In this document: piece after piece, positions 11,945 through 21,399 of the stretch
Numbering within the stretch: position 1 is the first letter of the stretch
Layout: each line of letters starts with the position of its first letter
From: Aquatica leii
Taxonomy: Eukaryota > Arthropoda > Insecta > Coleoptera > Lampyridae
Assembly: GCA_035610365.1 (NCBI GenBank)
Contig: CM069436.1
Coordinates: 4,330,937-4,394,936, forward strand
Reading direction: 5' to 3'
DNA: 64,000 bases
Position numbers and translations under genes: made by a program
Notes under the pieces: generated by a model
The model's input: only the letters and a program-made list of their open reading frames with translations
Told to the model about the DNA's origin: nothing
The model's database searches: none

Positions 11945-12294
11945 TAATAGCGAAGGCTTCCACGGCCGGAATCTATACTAACATTAGAATGTCTTCCGGG
12001 TTTGGACCGTGTCATAGTTGCAACCGAAGCTGCCAACGTTTCGCCCACTTTAGTAAGGGGCTTCATCAGGACGTGAGATAAATCGCAAAACTTGAACAAG
12101 CAATCGAAATCTAACTAAGAACTTCTCAAAAGTTAGGTTATCCACTTGTGAAACAAGCCATAATCTAAACTCTGAAAAAGGTTAGAAAGAAAACGATAAC
12201 CTAAAAAAGCAAACGAAAATCTAACAAAGAACCACTACCGAGTTAGGTAATCAACTTGTGAACCAAGCCAGATTCTAAACTCCGTAGAAGTGAC
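11945..12294 (-). repeat. Terminal repeat (pLTR) of the 12.3-14.2 kb PLE
   Basis: This region follows the PLE stop codon. It contains two tandem units of about 100 bp (12098-12185 and 12203-12290), then the CTGATGA/GAAAC motif. It ends at AATAGCGAAGGCTTCCACGG, which is also the edge of the short PLE insertion at 17821. PLEs are known to carry LTR-like terminal repeats with hammerhead ribozyme motifs. Confidence 0.6.
12038..12069 (-). ncRNA. Hammerhead-ribozyme-like motif, PLE family 1
   Basis: On the minus strand CTGATGA is followed by an A, a GCCC/GGGC-type helix, then GAAAC. The next 21 bases (12017-12037) can fold into a stem closed by GTTG/CAAC with a TTCG loop. This resembles the CUGANGA-helix II-GAAA core of hammerhead ribozymes. 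The extra A before helix II and the imperfect helix III base make activity uncertain. Confidence 0.5.
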
Positions 12295-14174
12295 TTAAGA
12301 AGAAATAGTCTCCGTATTTAAAGAAAAAGGATCGTCACGGATGGTTGAGCTCGACCTTGATTGGGTTACGGTTGCTAGGGGGCGTGTTTTTGATAAATGA
12401 CTAATAACCGGGAACCAAAGAGGGGATAGTTTGAAACCATGATCGCGATTGAAGTTATTGGGGTGTTTGATGATTTCTATGCTTTCTCGGAATTTCCTGT
12501 TGAAAAAGAATGGAGATTTGGCAATCAACGTAACATTATCAAAATCTATCTTGTAACCTGTAGTAAAATGACGTTCAGCGACCGCAGACTTGGAAGTATA
12601 CCTTTTCCTTTTACAACGATCATGTTCTGAAATGCGAGTAATGACGGAACGACCGGTTTCACCAATGTAGACTAAACCACAAGAACAGGGAATTTGGTAT
12701 ACACCTTGAGATGAAAGTGTAGGAAATTTGTCTTTGGGAGAAGAAAGAATCTGAGAGATTTTGCCTGTCGAGTTCAATATGGGTTTAATACCATTCTTAC
12801 GAAGGAGTTTCCCTATTTGATCTGTAACCTTGTGAATGTAGGGTAAAAAGGCCAATTTCGGGTTGGATTCAGGAATAGAAATGTCTCTAGGTAATCGAGT
12901 ACGTGGATGTAAGCGACGATTAATAACTCTATGAATATCTCGTTTTACATAACCATTGTTCACTAAGGTTCTAGTAAGATGACGGAGTTCTGAGTCTAGA
13001 TTCTCAAGTTGACAAATAGAAAAGGCACGATGGACCAAAGATTCAATAACAGAACGTTTCTGTGCAGGATGATGATGAGACGAAGCATGAAGGTATCTGT
13101 CCGTATGGGTGGGTTTGCGATAAACAGAATGGCCCAGAAGTCCGTCGGGCTTAGGAGTCACAAGAACGTCAAGAAATGGAAGAGAACCATTACTTTCGAT
13201 TTCCATAGTAAATTTGATATCTAAGTGTTAATTGTTAAGATGATCAAGAAACTTAGACAATTCAAGATGAACATGAGACCAAACAATAAATGTGTCGTCA
13301 ACATATCTAAACCACACCTTAGGTTTTAATATTGATGATTCCAAAGCAACCGTTTCAAAGGATTCCATAAAAATGTTAGCTACAACAGGCGATAAAGGAG
13401 AACCCATAGCAGCACCAGAAACTTGTTTGTAAAACTTGTTATCAAATTGGAAGTAAGTAGAGGATAGACACTTTTCAATAAGAGGAACCAAACTCAAGTT
13501 CTTGCCATGTTGAGACAGAATCTGTTTGATGATAATAAGCGAATCCTTAATAGGAACTTTAGTAAAAAGTGAAGTAACATCAGAGCTCACGAGAAGATCT
13601 TGGGGTTCAAGTTTTATAGTTTCTAGACGTTGAATAAAATGTTTGGAGTTGAGGATGTAAGAAGAGGTTTTACCTGTAAACTCGGAAATAATGTTGGACA
13701 AGAACTTGGCTAGCTTGTAGGTAGAGATTGGATAGTACTAACGATAGCTCGAAAAAGAATACCTTGTTTGTGAATTTTGGAAAGTTCATATAGACGAGGT
13801 GGTTTAGAATCTGATGGGGTAAGTCGACGTTTAGTTTCAGGAGGTAGATTGGAAGATTTGATGATTTGGCTAACATCGCGTTCAATCCTCAAAGTGGGGT
13901 TATGGGTTAGAAGAGCGTAAGTTTCCTCAGACAAAATAGAATTGATTTTCGTAACATAATCCATTTGGTTCAAAACTACAGTGGCGTTGCCTTTGTCGGC
14001 TGGAAGAACAATAAAATCAGGGTTCTTACGAAGACTTTTTAGTCTTCCGACTGTTGGATTTAGGAATTTTAGATGATTCAAGGATTTTGCCAGTGTTAAT
14101 ACGAATGGGATCTGAGATGTGGCGAGGAAGATGTCTAAGAAGAACAGTACTGAATATTTAAAAGTTAGGTACAA
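12295..14174 (-). pseudogene. Penelope-like retroelement RT plus GIY-YIG endonuclease
   Basis: This is the best-preserved PLE in the window. The minus-strand product starts with a PDFIVLPADKGNATVV block, the usual PLE N-terminal signature. The RT follows with DVTSLFTKVP, GAAMGSPLSPVVANIFM and the catalytic FRYVDDTFIVW. The last frame (12295-13206) holds the RT thumb/linker (KPTHTDRYLH) and a GIY-YIG nuclease beginning about residue 168 (GVYQIPCSCGLVYIGETGR). One frameshift near 13720 and one in-frame TAA at 13228-13230 break it, so the copy is probably inactive but fairly young. PLE RTs are telomerase-related and GIY-YIG nicks the target. Confidence 0.9.
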
Positions 14175-14213
14175 ACTTATAAGTAATTGCTTGTAAATTA
14201 ATCATCAAAAAAT

Positions 14214-14675
14214 TTAGACAAATATGAAAGATTTGTTTTCACATCTGTAGTGAATTGTAAAAGAGATATGTTGCAAGTTCAAACCGGCATAATGGTCTTT
14301 AACACCGGATGAGTCATATTTTGACAAAAAAACACTGAAGATCTCCAACATACTCCTCCGTAGTGATAACGTCACGATATCTGGTAAGTTGATTGGTAAT
14401 GTTACCACTGCTGGTTCTGTTGCCTTTGGAATTTCATTCTGGTCATCACACGACTTTCCTATAAAGAATGATGAAGGAATGTTTACATATTTTTTTAAGG
14501 TTATGTTGTCATAAAACCATTTTGAAGTGATATGTTCACGTTTGTATTGATTTCCTAGCATGCTATAATTTTTTTCCTCGATTTCATTAAGACCATATCG
14601 ACTAACCTTTGTATTTGTACGTCTCGATATTACTTGCCTCTTTAGTAAATCAGTAAAAAAAATCGTCGCAGGCAT
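14214..14675 (-). pseudogene. Unrecognised 153-codon open frame in repeat X
   Basis: The frame begins MPATIFFTDLLKRQ and has ordinary amino-acid composition, so it may be genuine. I do not recognise the family. It lies directly upstream, in transcription sense, of the PLE, with 40 bp between, and could be read as a PLE N-terminal extension. However its DNA overlaps repeat X (14.57-14.70 kb), which also occurs at 9.4 kb beside another PLE fragment. Either repeat X is a separate element or it is the PLE leader. Confidence 0.3.
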
Positions 14676-14825
14676 GATTCGAAACTATATTATATTTGTA
14701 AATTCATTTTAAATTACAAATTAAATATTTATAATTTTTTTATTTGAATAAATTGTTAGGAAAAATTATCTCTATAAAAAATAATTCAAATAATTTACAT
14801 ACGTACAACATTATAGTATAAGAAA

Positions 14826-15017
14826 TGCGAAGTAATAACATTCTGCTGAACTTTCATTGTTTATTATTTTGAAACGAATATACACAACGTTTCGATTGCA
14901 GATACCACAGCAATCGAAACGTTGTGTATATTCGTTTCAAAATAATAAACAATGAAAGTTTAGCAGAATGTTATTACTTCGCATCAAGCAACATTGTTTA
15001 ATACATTCAAACAAATA
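14826..15017. mobile_element. Foldback insertion with 74-bp perfect-type arms
   Basis: Arms at 14826-14899 and 14910-14983 are inverted repeats with one mismatch that I could find, separated by a 10-base loop. A 34-bp unpaired tail follows. TATAAGAAA is repeated on both sides (14817-14825 and 15018-15026). The empty site with one copy is at 10031-10040. This supports an insertion with a 9-bp target duplication. No coding capacity. Confidence 0.85.
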
Positions 15018-15031
15018 TATAAGAAATACTG

Positions 15032-15262
15032 TTAAAAATGACGAATACACCCACTTCTAGTTTCTTTATCAAACTCACTTTTTGACAAAGCAGAGAGAAC
15101 ACTGTATACTGTGTGTCCTGGAATTTCTAAAGCATACAAATTATCATAGGGAATTTGAAAATTTCGATTGATATGTCCCCAAAGTGTTTTTAAGATATTT
15201 CCAGTATCAGAACATATGTACCAGAAACGTTTTGCAAAATAATTTTCAAATTCAATTCAAAT
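15032..15262 (-). pseudogene. Unrecognised open frame of about 74 codons in repeat X
   Basis: Read on the minus strand, an open frame without an ATG runs from about 15262 to a TAA at 15032-15034. It encodes an aromatic-rich peptide (ENYFAKRFWYICSDTGNILK and a later ALEIPGHTVYSVLS). It looks like real protein sequence, perhaps an internal exon or truncated ORF of repeat X. I do not recognise it. Confidence 0.3.
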
Positions 15263-15501
15263 ATCAAAAATCTATCGCGTGGCAAAAAGCTTAGTTTAAA
15301 ATACAGATATAAAAAACGTATCAGTAATAGTCATTTTGGTATAGTAACATCAATCGTAGGACTGCGGTAATATCGCCGCTACGTACGAAGGTTCAAATCC
15401 CAATTGCAGTTCATGCTTTTTTTTAAATTGTATTATAATTTTAAATTAACGACGATTAATTTTTATCAGTAAAGAGACATAATTAAACGTGTGAATTGTT
15501 T

Positions 15502-16200
15502 ATATTAAAGTCATAATAGATTTATTCCATCTTCCAATGATTTGAATTATCTGGTAACAATTATCGACAGATTTACTCGTTGGTCAGAAGCTATTTCTAT
15601 CAAGGATATTTCAGCAGAAAACGTAGTATTTGAAGTGTATTCTCAATAGATTTCTTGGTTTGATAGTCCAAAAAGAATAACTACTGACCAAGGTAGACAA
15701 TTTGAATGCACACTTTTCTCCGAACTAATGAAATTGTTGGAAATTCAGCATATTAAAACTACAACGTATCATCCAGCTGCAAATGGAAAAATAGAACGTT
15801 GGCACAGATGTCTTAAATCAGTCCTTAAAGAACATCTAAGTGACAATTGGATTTTTAAATAGCGTTCAGTATTGCTTGGTCTACGTTCTTATGCTGTTCA
15901 AGAAATAAGTGCTACTACATCAGAATTGGTTTGTGAACAACCTTCGAGATTACCAAATTCAACATCTACAGTTACAAATGAACCAGTTCAAACCAGTAAA
16001 GTTGGAATATCACTCTTCGATTAAGACCTTCGTAAATCCAGAGATGCATTCTTCGTCTCACGTATTTGTACTACACGATGTAGTACGTCGTCCTCTACAA
16101 CCTGTTTATGATGGACGTCGTAAAACGATCAGTAGAATTGTTTGATATAGCAACAGATCGAACTACTAATTTTTTTTGGTTGATCGTCTGAAGCCTGCTT
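15502..16200 (+). pseudogene. Gypsy integrase fragment of a second family
   Basis: The plus strand shows an integrase core: IIDRFTRWSEAISIKDISAE, then [11 protein letters not shown], then [16 protein letters not shown] with the catalytic Glu. A C-terminal tail follows with SSHVFVLHDVVRRPLQP. The first Asp (IDRFTRW region), second Asp (TTDQG) and Glu (KIER) are present, but stops and a shift near 15860-16010 disable it. This family differs from the Gypsy at 2.8-6.4 and 38-42 kb. No LTR is visible on either side. Confidence 0.8.
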
Positions 16201-16299
16201 TTTTTAAACGATGCAGAACATACTTAAATACGACATCGCGGCAATGACTACAAAGAATCTTAAAAACGAACAGTTGTACAATCTCTTTCGAGAATTTGG

Positions 16300-17115
16300 T
16301 ATACATCTTGATATAAAAGTGTAAGACATTTGTCCTCGAGAGAAGAAAGAATCTGAGACATTTTACCAGTCGAGTTTAATATTGGTTTGATACCATTTTT
16401 ACGAAAAAAATTTTCCCATTTGATCTGTGGATTTATGAATGTAACGTAAAAATGCCAATTTTGGACTGTAGTCGGATGTAGAAATATCCTTAGTTATTCG
16501 AACACGTGGATAAAGACGACATATAACCATGGTTCAACAAGGTTTTAGTAAGATGACTGAGTTCCGAGTCTAAATTCTTAAGTTGACAAATAGAAAAAGC
16601 GCGATAATGATGAGACAAAGCATAAAGATAGCTATTAGTATGAGTTTGCAATAAACAGAATAGCCCAAAAGTACAAAAACTATAAATCAGCTATAACGGC
16701 GGTAAAGTTGATTTTACACCCGCATAATTCAAAATAGTTTTGAATAAAACTGCGGGATAAAACCACAACGTAAAGGTCAATGGGGATAAAGCAATGTCAA
16801 TGCAATTGTCCAGTAGTTCACTCTGGCGGCGTTTGCACAATTGCATTGACATTGCTTAACCCCCAATTTCCTTTACGTTGTGCTTTTATCCCGCAAAAAC
16901 TTTTTTGAATTACGCCAACATATCTTAACTAGACTTAAGGTTTTAATATCGCTGAATGCAATGCAACCATTTCAAAGGTTTTAACGTTCCAAACGTGAGA
17001 GTGGTGAGAGTTGAAGATGTGAGAAGAGATTTAACTTGTAAATTCACAAAGAATGTTCAACAAAAACCTGGTTACGTTGTAAAAGTTAAAGTGGTTCTTT
17101 CTTAGACTGTCGATT
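16300..17115 (-). pseudogene. Degraded Penelope-like element fragment (minus strand)
   Basis: Reading the minus strand from about 17115 gives the same degraded text as 10.06-10.95 kb in the opposite orientation, including a MITE at the same internal position. It ends with the linker and KFYPSIYIHEV-type blocks, breaking off near the start of the GIY-YIG domain at about 16300. The pair suggests an inverted local duplication, or two insertions from a source that already carried the MITE. Confidence 0.7.
16722..16915. mobile_element. MITE with long terminal inverted repeats, copy 2
   Basis: Same element as at 10264-10451, in opposite orientation within the inverted PLE fragment. Ends are GCATAAT and ATTACGC. 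The GCGGGATAAAACCACAACGT arm and its partner are clear. Confidence 0.75.
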
Positions 17116-17361
17116 GCTTCTTCAAGCTTATCGATTTTTTTCTTACCTTTCTAAGAGTTTAGAATCTAACTTGGTTCACAAGCTCTTACGAAAGTGGACA
17201 AAAAGTTTGCAACTTCGGTTACTAAGTTGACATGATCTAAACTCAGAAGACAGGATGGCGCGCACAAACTCATGTTTTTTAATGCAACCCCCTATTACTT
17301 TAAATCAGTATAAAGCTTTTTTAATTCTGATTAAAACGACTTAAAGTCTTATAGACGAATT

Positions 17362-17550
17362 ATGCACAGCTTAGATTTTATGGTCAAAAAACCAGGGGTG
17401 TCTTCAAAAAGTCACCGAAAACTTATGTTGGAAATAAATCAGCAATTAAAGTGTCAAGGTGTTTTTTATACACCAAATTTTTATTTAGTGCTTATTGATC
17501 CACCAATTCAAAATAACGTATACAGCGTGTGTCGAAATGCAAAACCATGA
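17362..17550 (+). other. Short open frame of unknown nature
   Basis: A 62-codon frame (starts MHSLDFMVKKPGVSS) lies upstream of the transposase remnant. A few residues suggest it may be continuous, with stops, with the frame at 17654, but I cannot place it in a family. Confidence 0.2.
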
Positions 17551-17820
17551 ACGTAGGCTGCTATCAATAAATTTGAAATTGACAAAAATATTTTTCCAAC
17601 ATTGGTAGAATAATTTCCAAAAATTTGTTAATCATGAATTTACACGCGAAGAATTGATAAACATCGTATATTGTATTGGTAAAACTGAAAAAATTCTTGG
17701 ACGAATTTACCAACAAATACTTGACAATGCAAAAATTCCAAAAACCGATACTTTGCGGAAACTTCCAGAAAGGTTCGCGGTAACTGGTATTATATGCTAC
17801 GCTAGTAGAGAAATTTTTGT

Positions 17821-18052
17821 AATAGCGAAGGCTTCCACGGCCTTTTTTACCTTTTCAGAGTTTAGATTATGGCTTGTTTCAGAAATGGATAACCTAACTT
17901 TTGAGAAGTTCTTAGTTAGATTTCGATTGCTTGTTTGAGTTTTGTGATTTATCTCACGACCTGATGAAGCCCCTTACGAAAGTGGGCGAAACGTTGACAG
18001 CTTCGGTTGCAACAACAATGACACGGTCCAAACCCGGAAGACCTTCTAATGT
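17821..18052 (+). mobile_element. Short PLE insertion (terminal repeat only)
   Basis: It starts AATAGCGAAGGCTTCCACGG and ends just after CCCGGAAGACCTTCTAAT, the same termini as the PLE end at 11.94-12.0 kb. TAGTAGAGAAATTTTTGT before it (17803-17820) is repeated after it (18053-18071, one extra T), a target duplication of about 18 bp. It contains only the terminal repeat and the hammerhead-like motif, no coding sequence. Confidence 0.75.
17961..17992 (+). ncRNA. Hammerhead-ribozyme-like motif, PLE family 1
   Basis: CTGATGA, an extra A, a GCCC/GGGC helix and GAAAC, as at 12038-12069 but on the plus strand and with a slightly different loop. The following bases again include GTTG and CAAC halves around a TTCGG loop. 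Confidence 0.5.
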
Positions 18053-18184
18053 TAGTAGAGAAATTTTTTGTGGTCGAGTAAGTGAGGAAAATGTATTAGT
18101 GCTACTAAAAATTCAAAAAAATTCAGAAATAAGCAGCATAATCCAAAATTACTGTAAATAGAATTATTTAGTTATTTATTGATA

Positions 18185-21049
18185 ATTGCTAAGCCATTAG
18201 GCCTTACAATGGATCACGTTACCCCCACATCCCCTCCCCTTACACAACAATACAATACATATAATACGTACAGAAATTTATAAACTAAAATAACTTTCTT
18301 CCATAAATTATTCCCATCACCATCTTACTATTCTATTTCGTTAGACCTAACCCTCCCCTCTTATCCTTCTTTCCTTTACTGCTTTCATCCAATCCAATCC
18401 CTCCCCAAGCAAAGCCTTCCTCCCCCTCCTTTCTACCCTTAGCTCGTCACACTCCTCACTCAAGTGCTCTATGTCCTCCCATCCCTCCCCACATAATCTA
18501 CATTACATCCTCCTTCCAATACTTATTTAAACTCTCCTCATTTCCACATCTAAACCTGGCTATAAGCCGTTTCTCTCCTAAGCTTCTCCTCCCCATCAGA
18601 TACTTAGGAACCCCCCTGGACACTATATTTCCATACCTTACGTTATACTTTCCTTCCCTTATCTTTCTTCCCTCTCTTGCACCTGCGAGTCTTTATCTCT
18701 TCTTACTATCTCCTCCGTATTTAACCTCCCTTCCTCTCTCCTTCTTTCCACCTCTTCTCTTGCGAAACCTCCTCGTTGGTAGTACAGTTTCCTTTCTTCC
18801 TGCCCATATGTATTTTTGCTATCTTTTACCGTCCTCCAGCAACATTGCAAAATTTTACATTCCCTCCTTACCTTCATTGTCTCTTCATAACCCATCGCCC
18901 TTTTTCCTGCTTCTATTCTAATCTTCTCTAACTTCCCCTCCTCCTCTATTATGTACCCTGGCCTCTGCCTGTCTAAACCTAGTATCCATTTCCAATATTT
19001 TATTTGCAACCTTTCCAATAGGTTCCACTCTTTCCAACCCCATACCTCCACCCCGTACATCATCACACTTGTAATCATTTTTTCGAAGATCCATCTTCTC
19101 TTTTCGATCTCCTTCCCAAATACTCTTTCCCTTAAACTCCATACCTGCCCTAATACCCTGTTACCCTTCTTTGCTAACTCCCTTATATGCGCATCATCTT
19201 TATTATCATACCTTAGCCTATATCCCAAATATGTCACTTCATTCACTGTCTATCCCCAACTTAACTCCTCCTTTTTCTTCCCTCCTCTCCCTTTTTGAAA
19301 AAAACTACCATCTTAGACTTTCTCACATTTAAACCCAAATCTTTTCTTTCCAGGTACCTCTTTATCGTATTTATCATACCTCTCATCTCCAACTCATTTT
19401 TTGCCACCATGACCATATCGTCTGCATATGCCAACACCCACACTTTAATCCCTCCCTCCATGACCACCCCACTACACTTCCTCTATGTCCCCTATATAAA
19501 GTGCAAATAAAATAGGGCTAAGAGAACACCCCTGCCTTAGCCCCTTCCTCGTCCAAAACACTTCACTAACACTATCCCCTATTTTTACCCTATTCTTAGT
19601 TTCTTTATATATCCCTTCCAGTTTCCTCACTAGTTGTTCCTCTATTCCCTTTTTCCTTAACACCCTCCATAGTTTTTCCCTATTCACATTATCAAACGCA
19701 GCTTCTATGTTCATAAAGAACGCGTATACCTTACCCCTTTTCTTATCTAGCTCTCCATTCACTAACTGTTTAAATCTATAAACATTGTCTATTGCCCTTC
19801 TTCCCACTCTAAATTCCATCTGCCAATCTGGTAATAGACTTTTTTCTTCCATTTCCTTTTCCAGCCTCCTTTGTATAATGATGGCATACAATTTATAACT
19901 TACATTAGTGACACTAATCCCTCTATAATTCTCTCTCTCTCTCTATAGGAAGGAGTCCTATCCCCTCCCTTATAAACCGGCAGAATTAAACTTTCTTTCC
20001 AACTCCCTGGCAATTTCTCCCCTTTTCATATTGTATTAAAAATTTTTCTTATATTTCCTCTCACTCTCTCCCCTGCATATTTCCATTGCTCTCCTTGCGT
20101 ACCGTCCGTTCCTGTCGTCTTTCTTAATTTTAGTCTATTTATTGCTTCCTCCATTTCCTCTTTCGTTATCTCCCACCCCTCCTGTATTGTATTTATCCCT
20201 TGCAATATCACCTGCCCTGGTCCTTCTATTGTTCCCTCCAAACGCCAAATTCACTTTCTTCTCCTTATACACCTGTACATCTATTATACCTTTCTTCCAT
20301 CTTCTTCTAGCATTTCTCATCTCTGTTTTTGCCTCTCTACATTCTCTATTCCACCACCTATTTTAGTTCTTCTTTTTTCCTTGTCTTCTCTCAAACCTTT
20401 TCTTTTCTAATGCCTTCTCCATTTCTACAGTCAACTCCTTTAGTCCTTCTTCCCCCCCTACATCTCCCCTAATCACTTGCTCCAACTTCATCTTATATCT
20501 TTCTATGCTTTTCTCAGTCCACACCTTTTTCACTCCCCATCCCCTCTGTTCCTCCTAATTTTCTTGCTCTTTTTCTTTTAAAATCACTTCCAGTGGCTGA
20601 TGATCCGATTCCCCCCTCCCTCCTATATAAGTGTAGTCACCTCTGTCCTCCTCTATATTTCCATTAAGAATTGACCACCCTTTTTCCTCACATATCTCCA
20701 CTAACATTTTCCCATTCCTATTAACTGTCTTATCCATGCTAACTCTTCTCTTTACTTCCCCTCTTATAATCACTCCTCCCTTTTCCCCTGTTCTCGCGTT
20801 AAAATCACCCCCTATAATAATCTTTTCCTTTTCCTCCCCCTGCACCATTTTCTCAATCTGTTCACTTATCATCCTCATATCCCGCCCATAAACTGTTAAC
20901 ACTATATATTTTTCCTTTCCTTCTCTGACCACATAATTTTTTACGATCCCTTTCCCTTGCTTCTCGTCTCCCTCCTCTTCTTCCATCGACCAGTTCCTTT
21001 TATACCCGTTAGTATCCCTAACGAGAGGAATTATCAACAATCGTGTCAA
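18185..21049 (-). pseudogene. 5'-truncated non-LTR retrotransposon (APE endonuclease and RT)
   Basis: The minus strand encodes the C-terminal half of an APE-type endonuclease (IIGGDFNARTG, later GESDHQPLEV with the catalytic SDH), then RT. RT blocks are KTTGTDGTQGEQWKY, a FMNIEAAFDNV block, GLRQGCSLSPILFALYI and the active site VLAYADDMVMVAK. A C-terminal region rich in Arg/Trp follows (YGVEVWGWKEWNLLERLQIKY). Several frameshifts and stops divide it into at least five frames (20555-21049, 20026-20320, 19472-19891, 19261-19467 and 18659-19246). The endonuclease N terminus is missing, the usual 5' truncation. The 3' end near 18185 has an AATAAATAACTAAATAA tail. The coding strand is strongly purine-biased, unlike its neighbours. 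Confidence 0.85.
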
Positions 21050-21059
21050 GAGTTCTTTT

Positions 21060-21250
21060 TTTTCAACATTTTAAATGGACAAGAATATTTGCGACTTCAA
21101 AAACAATCTTTAATTAATTATTGAAGATGTAAATTTAAATATTAGAAGATCTATGTGGTTGCAACTTAATTGTGTCCGTGTGCATAATTACATTAAACGA
21201 AGTGGTACTATTGCGTGGTCTGCACGTTCCCCAGACAGATCCGATATTAG
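21060..21250 (+). pseudogene. C-terminal scrap of a Tc1/mariner-like transposase
   Basis: The plus strand reads VRVHNYIKRSGTIAWSARSPD. This resembles the WPPRSPDLTP motif close to the third catalytic acid of DUF4817-type transposases. It lies just beyond the LINE that follows the N-terminal part at 17.6-18.16 kb, so the two may be halves of one element. The central part is not visible. Confidence 0.45.
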
Positions 21251-21399
21251 AGTAACGTTGATGGTTTTAGCGCTATTAAACTTATCAATTGTCGAGCTAG
21301 CATTTCATGCCAGAACAGTCAAAGTTTTGGTTCCACGAAATTATTACCTAGACCTTACCTTTGTACCCTTTGCATTTTCGTTTGTTGCATTTTGATCAT

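Larger units (their letters stand above)
14560..15270. repeat. Unknown repeat family X, copy 2, with a foldback insertion
   Basis: It matches 9.4-10.06 kb on both sides of a 192-bp insertion at 14826-15017. It preserves the empty site of the solo LTR (single CTAT at 14772-14775). It carries the open frame at 15032-15262 and the start of the frame at 14214-14675, both on the minus strand. Confidence 0.6.
17640..18158 (+). pseudogene. N-terminal part of a Tc1/mariner-like (DUF4817-type) transposase
   Basis: The plus strand encodes REELINIVYCIGKTEKILGR, followed by a helix-turn-helix-like block. It then jumps over a PLE insertion (17821-18052) to a GRPSNVSRE and EENVLVLLKIQKN region. This matches the layout of insect IS630/Tc1-type transposases whose N terminus is a DUF4817/HTH domain. 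A likely C-terminal piece lies beyond the LINE at 21.15 kb. The DDE catalytic domain is largely missing. Confidence 0.5.

Noticed and set aside
15338..15415. tRNA-like stretch with GGTTCAAATCC box B
   Set aside because: The T-arm and acceptor stems do not pair and no good A box is present; at most a decayed tRNA or SINE head.
18951..19510. Plus-strand open frames in the LINE
   Set aside because: Antisense of the RT; their Pro/Ser/Phe-rich composition comes from the purine-biased coding strand.
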